Shown piece after piece: positions 16,009-24,904 of a stretch of 41,468 nucleotides of DNA. Made by a program: the position numbers and the translations under genes. Source of the stretch: an uncultured Bacteroidota bacterium (GTDB lineage Bacteria; Bacteroidota; Bacteroidia; Chitinophagales; LD1); NCBI GenBank assembly GCA_903861145.1, contig CAIOTH010000136.1:1-41468 (forward strand), given 5' to 3'. Each line of letters opens with the position of its first letter. Position 1 is the stretch's first letter. The notes under the pieces are model-generated. The model was not told the DNA's origin and made no database searches. It saw nothing but the letters and a program-made list of their open reading frames with translations.

Positions 16009-17946
16009 ATGCCCTACATGCTAAACTCAATAAAATATAACCCTATTAAGGCAATAAGCATATTGACAGTGCTCATCGGGCTTATTTCGATTTTCGGGTG
16101 GATTACCAATATTGAGGCATTAACTTCTTTAATTCCCGGCTTGCCCACCATGAAGTTTAATACGGCCCTGGGCTTTGTTCTTTCGGGCACAACTTTGTTT
16201 CTTACCCAGCAAAATGGATCGCAATACTTTCGATATTTAATCTACGCATTCTCAGCTGCCCTGGTTCTGCTGGGTTTTATAGAGTTAGCGGAGTACATTT
16301 TTACATACAATGCCGGTATTGACGAACTATTTATTGCAGACAAATTCGAATTATCGGGTGGTTTAGCCGGCAGAATGGCGGCGGGTACTGCATTATGCTT
16401 TTTATTGACTGGTTTTGCTTTATCAGGCAGTCAATCAAAAAAGTTACGTATAAAAACGGCAGCTCAGTATTGCCTGCATGTTATCTCGCTTGCCTCCATA
16501 ACTGCCATACTAGGCTACCTATTTAAGGTTCCTACCATTTATAAGTTTTTAATGCTTAATTCGATGGCACTTCATACGGCCATTACTTTTTTCGTTTTTT
16601 CAATTGCCGCGGCCTTTATTAACCCCGACTTGGGACTGGCTGATTTATTTACCGGAAAATATACAGGTAATATAATGGCCCGCAAAATATTTCCCCGGCT
16701 GCTTTTGGGCGTTATTATGCTGGCATGTCTACGCATCCAATATAACCAATTTTATCCCTCACTCGAGAATGTTGGCATAGCCTTGTTTGGCTTAGGGGTT
16801 ATAATAATAGGGCTGTTCCTTATTTGGCATACCAGCCTGGTGTTAAACAATTTAGATAGAAAAAGGGCTGAAGCAGAAGAGGCGCTTTCTGCATTAAATA
16901 GAGACCTTGAGAAAACAGTAGAAAAGCGAACTGCAGATTTGAATGCTTCGTTGGAAAAGCTGCAGCAGAGTGAAGATAGTTTCAGGTTGTTGGTAGAGGG
17001 AGTAAGCGATTATGCCATATATATGGTTGACCCCAACGGACATATAATGGGATGGAATAAAGGCGCCCAAAACATTAAGGGATATTCCGCAAAGGAAATC
17101 ATAGGCCTGCATATTTCGGTTTTTTACACCCCGGATGATATTGAAAGCGGCGAACCTGAATATAATCTTGAAGTTGCTAAAGAAAGAGGGCATTATGAGG
17201 CCGAGGGCTGGAGGGTGCGAAAAGACGGGTCGAAATTTTGGGCGAATATAGTATTGACGCCATTGTATGACCAGGGGGTGCTTCGCGGCTTTTCAAAAAT
17301 TACACGGGACATAACCGGGAAAAAAAATGCGGAGGAGATTAGTGCCCGCGAAGCCGTATTAGTACAAACGTTACCAGATGCCGTTGTATATGGCATTAAA
17401 AACGATTTTAAAATTACAAGTATAAATAAGGCAGCTGAGGAGTTATTCGGCATATCGGTTTCAGCAGCGCGTGGGAAAAGAATAGACCAACTGGGAAATA
17501 TTCAAATAGCCGGCTCGTCTATTAATGAAGCAAGAAAAGAATTGTGGGATGGTGATGGGTCATGGCGGGGCGAGGTGCTATTTACCACTATGGATGGCAG
17601 GCGGCTCACTCTTTTGGGCCGGGTAAAAACCATACATGATTATACCGGTGAAGCAACAGGTTGGTTGGCTATTTACAGTGACATTACGGCATTAAAAGGC
17701 AGCGAAGAAAGGCTTGAATTAGCTTTTGAAGGCACATCGGCCGGGCTTTGGGATTGGGATATAAGAAAAGATGAAAGATGGTGGAGTCCCCGTTATTTTG
17801 AATTGTTGGGTTATAAATACAACGAATTGCAGCCCTCGAGAGAAACGTTGCAGAGTTTGGTTCATCCCGATGATGCATCTTTGTTTTTCGCCACACTTCA
17901 ACGCAATTTTTCGAAACCCGGAAGATTTGAAATGGAGATAAGATAA
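16009..17946 (+). CDS. multi-PAS membrane histidine kinase, N-terminal part ended by in-frame TAA
   Basis: The first 645 residues form a sensor. About eight hydrophobic membrane segments lie in residues 1-275, a coiled-coil helix (NRDLEKTVEKRTADLNASLE) follows, then two full PAS domains (around VSDYAIYMVDPNGHIMGWN and LPDAVVYGIKNDFKITSINK). The first part of a third, PAS_3-like domain (GTSAGLWDWDIRKDE to RFEMEIR) comes next. The frame then meets TAA at 17944-17946 in the middle of that PAS fold. Reading straight on in the same frame continues the domain (RTKSGAYKWFQAIG), so this is one gene of about 1,054 codons with a single nonsense codon. It could be a pseudogene, a recent mutation, a read error or stop read-through. 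Confidence 0.85.
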   Translation: MPYMLNSIKYNPIKAISILTVLIGLISIFGWITNIEALTSLIPGLPTMKFNTALGFVLSGTTLFLTQQNGSQYFRYLIYAFSAALVLLGFIELAEYIFTYNAGIDELFIADKFELSGGLAGRMAAGTALCFLLTGFALSGSQSKKLRIKTAAQYCLHVISLASITAILGYLFKVPTIYKFLMLNSMALHTAITFFVFSIAAAFINPDLGLADLFTGKYTGNIMARKIFPRLLLGVIMLACLRIQYNQFYPSLENVGIALFGLGVIIIGLFLIWHTSLVLNNLDRKRAEAEEALSALNRDLEKTVEKRTADLNASLEKLQQSEDSFRLLVEGVSDYAIYMVDPNGHIMGWNKGAQNIKGYSAKEIIGLHISVFYTPDDIESGEPEYNLEVAKERGHYEAEGWRVRKDGSKFWANIVLTPLYDQGVLRGFSKITRDITGKKNAEEISAREAVLVQTLPDAVVYGIKNDFKITSINKAAEELFGISVSAARGKRIDQLGNIQIAGSSINEARKELWDGDGSWRGEVLFTTMDGRRLTLLGRVKTIHDYTGEATGWLAIYSDITALKGSEERLELAFEGTSAGLWDWDIRKDERWWSPRYFELLGYKYNELQPSRETLQSLVHPDDASLFFATLQRNFSKPGRFEMEIR

Positions 17947-18024
17947 AGAACAAAAAGCGGAGCGTATAAATGGTTTCAGGCGATTGGAAAAACAAAATTT
18001 GGCGAAAATGGTGAACCGTTGCGC

Positions 18025-19173
18025 ATGGTAGGTTCAATACTGGATATTGATGAAAAGAAAAAAGCCCAACAGTTAATTACCCAGCAGGCAGAGCTAATAA
18101 AAATGCTGCCCGATGGAATCATTTACGGTGATTTAGATAATTACATCGTGAGTTTGAATAAAGGCGCGGAAACTTTATTTGAAATTACTTCGGAACAAGC
18201 GATGGGTAAGCATATTGAAGAAATTATCTCTTTCCGCATAATTGGTAACCGCGAGGCAAACCGAAGAGAATTAATGGAAAAAGGTTTTCTGCGCCATGAA
18301 GTAGAATTAACTAATAGGAGCGGCAGAAAAGTGACCTTACTTGTTAATGTAAAATTGGTTTTAGATATAGAAACAAATAAAACCGGTTGGGTTTGTATTT
18401 ACACTGATATTACGCCGCTAAGATTAAATGAAGAGTTGAAAGAAGCTTTGCGAAAATTAGAGGTAAACAATCAATACCTTGAACAACTGGCGTACATAAG
18501 CGCCCATGATATTAAAGCCCCTATTATAGCCTTGCAAGGATTAACCGACGTGTTGGTAAAAGCTGAAGCCATAAGACCTGACTATTCCGACGTTATGAAA
18601 ATGATTACGGATAAGATACGATTAATGGAGCGAACTAATCATTCGTTAAACAGCATCTTAAAGCTGCGCAAAAACCTACTGTCGAAAAGCGATGAAGATG
18701 CAAGACAGTTGCCGCTTGACCTGATTTTAAACGAGGTGCTGAGCAATTTGAAACCCGAAATAAGCGAAAGTAATTGCGTTGTAAAGGTAGATTTGGATGA
18801 TACCGGCAAGGTACTTTTCCCGTGCAATCATCTCAGCCGTATTTTAAACAATTTGATAGCAAATGCAATAAAGTACCGGCATCCCGAACGAGTGCTGGTA
18901 ATAAATATTCGGGTTGCGAGATTAAATAATAACCTCTTTTTAATAACGGTAACCGATAATGGTATAGGATTTGACCTATCACAGAATAAGGACAAATTGT
19001 ATGGCATTTTTAAGCGTTTTCACAATCACATAGATGGCTCGGGAGTTGGGTTACATATTGTAAAATCAATTGTAGACTCGTACGGTGGAAGTATTGACGT
19101 TGAGAGCGAGGTGGGCAAAGGAACCAGTTTTAAGATTACTTACAACACCGCAATTGAGCAATGGGTAAACTGA
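18025..19173 (+). CDS. histidine kinase, C-terminal part (PAS, HisKA, HATPase_c) after in-frame stop
   Basis: This is the catalytic half of the kinase begun at 16009, in the same frame. It contains the last strands of the third PAS domain, a fourth PAS domain (LPDGIIYGDLDNYIVSLNKG), the dimerisation/phosphotransfer helix with the phosphorylated His in YISAHDIKAPI (codon 18505-18507), and an ATPase domain with N box NNLIANAIKYRHPE, G1 box VTDNGIGFD and G2 box GSGVGLHIVKSIV. All kinase residues look intact. If translated alone from ATG 18025 (or TTG 18019) it would be a soluble 382-residue kinase without the membrane sensor. Its 3' end overlaps the next response regulator by 13 bp, which predicts that the two are partners. 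Confidence 0.85.
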   Translation: MVGSILDIDEKKKAQQLITQQAELIKMLPDGIIYGDLDNYIVSLNKGAETLFEITSEQAMGKHIEEIISFRIIGNREANRRELMEKGFLRHEVELTNRSGRKVTLLVNVKLVLDIETNKTGWVCIYTDITPLRLNEELKEALRKLEVNNQYLEQLAYISAHDIKAPIIALQGLTDVLVKAEAIRPDYSDVMKMITDKIRLMERTNHSLNSILKLRKNLLSKSDEDARQLPLDLILNEVLSNLKPEISESNCVVKVDLDDTGKVLFPCNHLSRILNNLIANAIKYRHPERVLVINIRVARLNNNLFLITVTDNGIGFDLSQNKDKLYGIFKRFHNHIDGSGVGLHIVKSIVDSYGGSIDVESEVGKGTSFKITYNTAIEQWVN

Positions 19174-19550
19174 AAAAAATATTGCTGGTTGATGATGATG
19201 AGGCGTTTAATTTTTTAAACCGAATTGCTTTTAATGATAGCCACATTAATTGCCAGTTGGATGAAGTTATGGATGGCAAAGCGGCGCTGGATTACCTGGA
19301 AAAGAGTATTGTATGCCCTGATGTGATTTTGCTGGATGTAAACATGCCCGTAATGGATGGATTTGAGTTTTTGGAACAGTTTGAAAAACAAAACAAGTGC
19401 AACAACATCAGTAAGGTTTTTATCCTCACCTCGTCGTTAAGAGATGAAGACCGAATGAAGTCGTTGAACAATAAATATGTTAAGGGTTATTTTGACAAGC
19501 CCCTTACTGCTGTTCATATCAAAAAAATACTTGCTGATTTTGAAAGTTAG
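19161..19550 (+). CDS. single-domain response regulator, partner of upstream kinase
   Basis: This is a 129-residue CheY-like receiver. The acidic pocket is Asp11-Asp13 (LLVDDDEAFN), the phosphoacceptor is Asp59 (VILLDVNMPVMDGFEF), the switch Thr is Thr90 (FILTSS) and the conserved Lys is Lys113 (YFDKPL). It has no output domain. The start codon lies inside the 3' end of the kinase gene (19161-19173 shared in another frame), a strong sign of translational coupling and of a cognate kinase-receiver pair. It is a clear paralogue of the receiver at 5997-6413. Confidence 0.92.
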   Translation: MGKLKKILLVDDDEAFNFLNRIAFNDSHINCQLDEVMDGKAALDYLEKSIVCPDVILLDVNMPVMDGFEFLEQFEKQNKCNNISKVFILTSSLRDEDRMKSLNNKYVKGYFDKPLTAVHIKKILADFES

Positions 19551-19622
19551 TTTCATTAACTATTTGTTATTCCTTCCTTCCAAAATTCGGCTTATTTTTA
19601 TGATGACTCAATTAAACTGACA

Positions 19623-20684
19623 ATGGGAACACGAATTGTGCTGATTGAAGACAATAAAGCGGTGCGCGAAAACCTAACCGAAATTCTTGAACTCTCGAAC
19701 TATGAGGTAATGGAAGCCGACAATGGGAAAAGTGGAGTTGATTTGATAACGCGCGAAATACCGGATCTTATAATATGCGATATTATGATGCCGGAGTTAG
19801 ATGGGTACGGAGTGCTAAACCAGCTAAGTAAAAACCCTAAAACCTCCTCCATTCCATTCATTTTTCTGACGGCTAAAGCCGAGCGTGCTGACTTTAGAAA
19901 AGGGATGGAAATGGGTGCGGATGATTATATCACCAAGCCCTTTGATGATGTAGAATTATTGAACGCCATTGAAACCCGGCTGAAGAAAAAGGAACAGTTA
20001 AAAACTGAATTCGCTTTAAACACCGATGGGGTTAATGATTTTTTAAAAGTTGTGAAAAAAAACGGAAACAACGCTTTAATATCTGAAAAACGAGAAACCC
20101 TGCGCTTAAGAAAAAAACAACTGATATATCAGTGCAACGAGCAGCCGGCCAATTTGTTTTTTGTGAGCAAAGGAAAAGTGAAAACGTTTAAAATAAATGA
20201 ACTGGGAAAAGAACTGATAACAGACATTTATAAAGAAGGCGAATTTTTAGGCTACATACCGTTGATGGAAGATACCGTTTACCAGGATAGTGCAGAAGCC
20301 CTGCAAGAGGTGGAATTAATGGTGATACCTAAATCCGATTTTTTAGCGATTTTGGGTAGCGATAGTATGGTAGCACAAAGTTTTATCAAAATGCTATCAA
20401 GGGATGTAACAGAGAAAGAAGAGAAATTAATGTCGCTGGCATATAACTCATTAAGAAAGCGGATTGCAACCGGCCTGTTGCAGGTTTATGATAAATTTAA
20501 AAAAACACCGACTGATAAACCTCGCCTTGAAATTTCGCGCGAGGACCTGGCACAAGTTGTAGGCACGGCAACCGAATCACTAATCAGGACTTTAAGCGAT
20601 TTTAAAAGCGAGCAATTGATTGACATTCGCGAAGGCAAGGTTTTTATAGTGAATGAAGAAGGCCTGAAAAACATGGTGAATTAG
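19623..20684 (+). CDS. receiver-Crp/Fnr fusion transcription regulator
   Basis: This 353-residue protein joins an N-terminal receiver domain to a Crp/Fnr-type DNA-binding module. The receiver (residues about 3-120) has Glu9-Asp10, phosphoacceptor Asp53 (IICDIMMPELDGYG), Thr83 and Lys105 (ITKPFDD). A cyclic-nucleotide-binding-like jelly roll follows (about residues 145-260, with FFVSKGKVKTFKINELGKEL). A helical linker leads to an HTH_Crp domain whose recognition region is LAQVVGTATESLIRTLSDF. It probably switches DNA binding by phosphorylation rather than, or in addition to, ligand. It lies 72 bp after the kinase-receiver pair and may be their output. A DNA target cannot be read from the sequence. 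Confidence 0.9.
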   Translation: MGTRIVLIEDNKAVRENLTEILELSNYEVMEADNGKSGVDLITREIPDLIICDIMMPELDGYGVLNQLSKNPKTSSIPFIFLTAKAERADFRKGMEMGADDYITKPFDDVELLNAIETRLKKKEQLKTEFALNTDGVNDFLKVVKKNGNNALISEKRETLRLRKKQLIYQCNEQPANLFFVSKGKVKTFKINELGKELITDIYKEGEFLGYIPLMEDTVYQDSAEALQEVELMVIPKSDFLAILGSDSMVAQSFIKMLSRDVTEKEEKLMSLAYNSLRKRIATGLLQVYDKFKKTPTDKPRLEISREDLAQVVGTATESLIRTLSDFKSEQLIDIREGKVFIVNEEGLKNMVN

Positions 20685-20702
20685 GGCTCTTAATAAAACA
20701 AG

Positions 20703-20730
20703 AAGCCGCTTACCCAAAGGTAAACGGCTT
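20703..20730. terminator. bidirectional terminator-like hairpin
   Basis: Between two convergent genes, the arms AAGCCG-C-TTACC and GGTAA-A-CGGCTT pair with one internal C-A mismatch around the loop CAAA. The position, 18 bp after one stop and 24 bp before the other, suits a shared terminator. There is no strong T run on either side, so efficiency is uncertain. Confidence 0.6.
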
Positions 20731-20754
20731 AGTGGTCTCTTTGTTAAGCACTAC

Positions 20755-22929
20755 TTATTTGCTCACTATAAATTTCTGACGGGTTAAATCGCCGTTACTT
20801 TCAATTTCAAGAATATAAATTCCATTACTTAATGGAGTAATATTCATATTGTGGAGATTTATCCCGTATGCAGCGGTGCCTTCTTCCGCCATCAGTTTTT
20901 GACCACTCACATTATACAAGTTAAAATGCACCGGTGCATCGCTTACCGAATTATAAGCTATTGAGATGTGGTTAGACGCCGGGTTTGGATAAACTTTAAA
21001 GCGTGCAAAATCGAGGTTGTTTTCGCCGGTGGCGATGGAAGGTGCAATATTTACACTAAAATCCTGCACATCTCCGTAGTTGAACGTACCACAGCTGTTG
21101 TTTTGATATGCCCCCTGTTGCATTTGGATTCGTAGTTGTGTTGGGCCAAGTGTTGCGGTTGAAGGCACAATAATATTTGCAGTAACCACACCCGTTCCGC
21201 TAACAGTGGCTACAGTTTCACCGGCATCAGCAAATGAACCGTTCTGATTATAGTCAATATAAACTGTCCAATACTCTTCATAGGTTGAATCCGTAAATCC
21301 GGGCGTCAAGGTTATGGTATTTGATACGCCGTGAACAAGATCGGTGCTAAGATTAGTAAAGCTGTTATACCCCTTACCCGCAGGACTGGTATTGTTTATA
21401 GCTCCTAGTTTTACTCCTTGTATAAATCCATGATTCACACTCGTTCCTCCCGAAGTGCAATAATTAATGATGCATCCCATTGTACTGAACGGGGCGGCGG
21501 CGCTGTAGGCGCTATTGCCGCCACTGCAAACCGTTTGCACTTTATATTGATAGGCAGAACAACTTGTGAGGCCGGTTAATGAATACGACGGCGAATAAAT
21601 GTTTGTGATAGTTGCCCAACCGGTATCTAAACCGGATTTATATTGAAGAGTGTAACCGGTTGCTTCGGAAACAGCCGTCCAGTTAAGCGACGCTGAAGTT
21701 GCTGCAACACTGGCGGTTAATCCTACAGGCGCATTGCAAGGAGCGACATATGTGCCAGGCTGAATGCCTATTAATGCTGCCTCGCTGCTGTTAAAGTTTA
21801 CTCCGGCAACCGAGAGGCCACTTAAGCTGTAAAAACCGTTTTCATAGCCCCCCCATCCCCAATTCATATGAAACATACCGTTGGCATCAACCCCATCGCA
21901 CACCCAGCTATGTCCACCAACACCTGGGTCCTGGCCTTCGTACTGTATGGGTCGGCCTGCAGTTAACTCAGCCTCCAATAAACTTGTCCATGCACCAGCG
22001 GTGTAGGACGATGCCGCCACACCTTTTATAGTACTGGCATCATAAAAAAAGTAAGTTTGAAACGCCATCTGTGCACAAGGCCTGCCATAACCGGCTTCTG
22101 CTTGAAGCACCGCAGCACCGCTGCCACCTTCTTTATCGTCGCCATAATCCATAGCAACTGCTACGCCGCAGTGATACATTAAGGTTGCTACAGCAGGGTT
22201 TGCAGAACTAATAGATGTCGTCATTGTTGGCCAACTATAAGTTGTTTCCGCAAAATCCGCCGATTGAGTACCGTAGTTATGCGCATAATATGGGGTCGCA
22301 TCGCTGTACGAATACGAACCGGTTCCGGTTGGAGGGAAATTCCAAAACTTCATAATCTGGGCCATCGCGGTAGCAACACAACCTGTTACACATTGTTGAT
22401 TATCGGTTGTATTGGTGGGGCAAAGCTGGTTATAAAACGGCTCCTGGTTCCATTTTGTAGTTAGCAGTGGATTAACGGGATTGCCTTTTGCGCTACCGGG
22501 AGTAAGGCCTTGCAGATATGAAGACCACAAATTCGAAATCCGGGCATCCGCTTTCGATTCCTGTTGCCTTGCATACGCAATTTTCTTCGAAGTATTATTC
22601 ATCCAGTCCTTAACCCCAACCTTAGCGAAATCTGAATGAAAATCTGATTCAGTTGAATAGGCGATAACAGGCTCGAGATTATCATCAGCAGTAACTATTA
22701 CAAAGCCAACAGGCTTAATTTCGAAAACATAAAAATCAATGCTATTGTTAATTGAGCGGCGGGTATATCTAAGATTGGCGAGCGGGGTTTCAGCGTTTTT
22801 AAGCTGGCTATTTAGCTTGTAAAAATTGAGGCCTACTGTTTTGGCAGTATTTACATCTACCATGTTGGCTTGTAAGCCCAAACCGCACAGAAAAGTAAAA
22901 ACCAGCGAGAGTAAAAATCTATTGCCCAT
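20755..22929 (-). CDS. secreted C10 (streptopain-like) cysteine peptidase with T9SS sorting domain
   Basis: With ATG 22929 this is a 724-residue exported protease. Order of domains: signal peptide (residues 1 to about 22), inhibitory propeptide (to about 150), C10 peptidase with catalytic Cys184 in TGCVATAMAQIM and His340 in GVGGHSWVCDGVD followed by MNWGWGG, a fibronectin type III domain (about 408-490), a GEVED-like domain (about 550-640) and a C-terminal type A sorting domain of the type IX secretion system (FKVYPNPASNHISIAY to the end). Like SpeB or PrtT it would be secreted as a zymogen and cut proteins outside the cell. GTG 22953 is an alternative start that adds eight residues. Confidence 0.93.
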   Translation of the reverse strand: MGNRFLLSLVFTFLCGLGLQANMVDVNTAKTVGLNFYKLNSQLKNAETPLANLRYTRRSINNSIDFYVFEIKPVGFVIVTADDNLEPVIAYSTESDFHSDFAKVGVKDWMNNTSKKIAYARQQESKADARISNLWSSYLQGLTPGSAKGNPVNPLLTTKWNQEPFYNQLCPTNTTDNQQCVTGCVATAMAQIMKFWNFPPTGTGSYSYSDATPYYAHNYGTQSADFAETTYSWPTMTTSISSANPAVATLMYHCGVAVAMDYGDDKEGGSGAAVLQAEAGYGRPCAQMAFQTYFFYDASTIKGVAASSYTAGAWTSLLEAELTAGRPIQYEGQDPGVGGHSWVCDGVDANGMFHMNWGWGGYENGFYSLSGLSVAGVNFNSSEAALIGIQPGTYVAPCNAPVGLTASVAATSASLNWTAVSEATGYTLQYKSGLDTGWATITNIYSPSYSLTGLTSCSAYQYKVQTVCSGGNSAYSAAAPFSTMGCIINYCTSGGTSVNHGFIQGVKLGAINNTSPAGKGYNSFTNLSTDLVHGVSNTITLTPGFTDSTYEEYWTVYIDYNQNGSFADAGETVATVSGTGVVTANIIVPSTATLGPTQLRIQMQQGAYQNNSCGTFNYGDVQDFSVNIAPSIATGENNLDFARFKVYPNPASNHISIAYNSVSDAPVHFNLYNVSGQKLMAEEGTAAYGINLHNMNITPLSNGIYILEIESNGDLTRQKFIVSK

Positions 22930-23136
22930 ACCTATTGCTTTAAATGAAACCACATGTTAAAAGCGTGATAATTACAAATACGGGCGTACCAAACAAAGGT
23001 TCCTAACAACCGTACCAATCATGCAAATGATGATATTATACAAACTGAGGTGCGTATGATAAGCATTGCTGTATGAATTTTGAGAAGCTATTTTATTTCT
23101 CCTGTTCACGAAGAGTTTCGTCTCATCCATGCAACG

Positions 23137-23215
23137 GGGGGGTATCACTATAAAAATTAAACGTAATTGATTATCAATTATTTAAGGTGATTAACGGGGC
23201 AAAATGATGCCCCCC
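23137..23215. promoter_or_regulatory. nested inverted repeats in divergent gap
   Basis: The gap 22930-23311 (382 bp) separates the C10 peptidase from the carboxylase gene. It holds a 10-base pairing GGGGGGTATC (23137-23146) with GATGCCCCCC (23206-23215), one G-T wobble, enclosing a perfect 17-bp inverted repeat TAATTGAT-T-ATCAATTA (23164-23180). The inner element looks like a dimeric-regulator site, while the outer arms could fold in RNA. A pyrimidine-rich stretch follows at 23210-23225. Function is unproven. Confidence 0.4.
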
Positions 23216-23243
23216 TCCCTCCTCCTAAAGCCAGAAGAATAAA

Positions 23244-23267
23244 AAATTCGAACAGTTGTTTGAATTT
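23244..23267. promoter_or_regulatory. candidate operator, copy 1 (palindrome shared with 28514-28539)
   Basis: A 24-bp near-perfect palindrome has left arm AAATTCGAACA (23244-23254), centre GT, and right arm TGTTTGAATTT (23257-23267), with one mismatched pair. It ends 44 bp before the carboxylase ATG. The right arm contains TTTG (23259-23262), and TAACTTTC follows 17 bp later (23280-23287), close to the Bacteroidota promoter pattern TTTG/TAnnTTTG. A bound repressor would therefore cover the -33 region. A second copy precedes the enoyl-CoA hydratase gene. Confidence 0.65.
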
Positions 23268-23311
23268 CGAAAAACAATTTAACTTTCAGCCCAGAAATTA
23301 AAGTAATCCGA

Positions 23312-24904
23312 ATGGCAATTTTTAAATCCAAGATTAACCGCAATTCAGAATCATACCAGCGCAATTACCAGTTGATGCAGGAGAAAATATCTGAATTGGG
23401 CGCTAAATACAAGGAGGCCCTTTTTCAGGGTGAGCCTAAGTATATAGAAAGAACAAAAAAATCGGGCAGATTGCTGGCCCGCGAGCGTATTGAGCTATTG
23501 CTCGACCAGGACTCGCCATTTATGGAACTATTGCCCCTGGCAGGTTGGGGAACAGACGGATTTGGTGCAGGTGGCACACTGGTAGCCGGAATTGGATTTG
23601 TAAGCGGACGGCTTGCCATGCTTAACTCAAATGTGGGTACTATAAAAGGAGGTGCTGTTGACTACGCAACATTGCAAAAGGGCCTACGCATTGGGGAGAT
23701 TGCTACGCAAAATCAGCTACCCATTATAAACATGGTAGAGTCGGCAGGCGCTAACTTACCCGACCAGGCTAAAATATTTAACTACGGCGGTGCTAATTTT
23801 AGAGGAATTACACGCCGCTCAAAAGCCGGCATCCCTACTATATCGATTGTGTTTGGTAATAGCACCGCAGGTGGCGCTTACATACCCGGCATGAGCGATT
23901 ATGTGATTATGGTTAAGAATGAGGCCAAGGTTTTTCTGGCCGGGCCACCGCTGGTTAAAATGGCTACCAATGAAGTTACTGATGAAGAGTCGCTGGGCGG
24001 CGCCAAAATGCACAGTACCGTTTCAGGTGTGTCGGATTACATGGCAGAAGATGAATTAGACGGTATAAGATTGGCCCGCGAAATTATGGCCAACTTAAAA
24101 ACGCCGCACGTCCATAATAATGGTGAGATAAAAGAACCTGTTTACGACAAAGAAGAAATTTTAGGCATTGTTTCAGCTGATGTTCGTATTCCGTTTGACC
24201 AGCGGGAACTGATTGGCCGCATAGTAGATGGCTCGGAGTTTTCTGAGTTCAAACCACTTTATGGCTCAACTTTAATAACCGGTTATGCCAGTATCAATGG
24301 CTACCGCATTGGTATTATAGCCAATAACGGCGTACTCTTTTCAGAAGCCGCTAATAAAGGCGCGCAGTTTATACAGTTGTGCAACCAAAACGATACTCCC
24401 CTCCTGTTTCTGCAAAACATAACCGGCTTTATGGTAGGCAGAAAATATGAGGAGGAAGGCATTATTAAAAACGGAGCAAAGCTGATAAATGCTGTAAGCA
24501 ATAGCGAGGTTCCGGCCATTACCATCATTACCGGCGCAAGCTACGGGGCAGGTAATTACGCTATGTGTGGCAGGGCTTATGAGCCCCGGTTCCTGTTTAG
24601 TTACCCCAATTCAAGAATTGCGGTAATGGGCCCTGATCAGTTAGCCGGTGTAATGCAAATTATTGGCAGGCAGGCTGCCGAGAAATCGGGTATAGTTTAT
24701 GACGAGGTACAAGGTAAAATGGTAGCAGACCATATGGTAAAGGAAGCGGAAAAGCAAAGCAACGCATGGTACGCATCGGGGCAGTTGTGGGATGATGGGG
24801 TTATTGACCCGCGTGAGACCAGGAATTATTTAAAGCTGTGTTTAGATGTAATACACAAAGTACCGGTTAAAGGCACAGATGGTTACGGAGTTTTTAGAAT
24901 GTAA
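23312..24904 (+). CDS. acyl-CoA carboxylase carboxyltransferase (beta) subunit, methylcrotonyl-CoA type
   Basis: This is a 530-residue carboxyltransferase that moves CO2 from biotin to an acyl-CoA. Two crotonase-like halves are seen. The acyl-CoA side has SAGANLPDQ and the oxyanion-type segment STAGGAYIPGMSDY, then FLAGPPLVKMATNEV and LGGAKMHSTVSGV. The biotin side has FLQNITGFMVGRKYEEEGIIK and GASYGAGNYAMCGRAYEPRF. These resemble the beta subunit of methylcrotonyl-CoA carboxylase (LiuB) more than propionyl-CoA carboxylase, but geranyl-CoA carboxylase cannot be excluded. The partner alpha subunit is encoded 102 bp downstream. The palindrome at 23244-23267 probably controls it. Confidence 0.9.
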   Translation: MAIFKSKINRNSESYQRNYQLMQEKISELGAKYKEALFQGEPKYIERTKKSGRLLARERIELLLDQDSPFMELLPLAGWGTDGFGAGGTLVAGIGFVSGRLAMLNSNVGTIKGGAVDYATLQKGLRIGEIATQNQLPIINMVESAGANLPDQAKIFNYGGANFRGITRRSKAGIPTISIVFGNSTAGGAYIPGMSDYVIMVKNEAKVFLAGPPLVKMATNEVTDEESLGGAKMHSTVSGVSDYMAEDELDGIRLAREIMANLKTPHVHNNGEIKEPVYDKEEILGIVSADVRIPFDQRELIGRIVDGSEFSEFKPLYGSTLITGYASINGYRIGIIANNGVLFSEAANKGAQFIQLCNQNDTPLLFLQNITGFMVGRKYEEEGIIKNGAKLINAVSNSEVPAITIITGASYGAGNYAMCGRAYEPRFLFSYPNSRIAVMGPDQLAGVMQIIGRQAAEKSGIVYDEVQGKMVADHMVKEAEKQSNAWYASGQLWDDGVIDPRETRNYLKLCLDVIHKVPVKGTDGYGVFRM

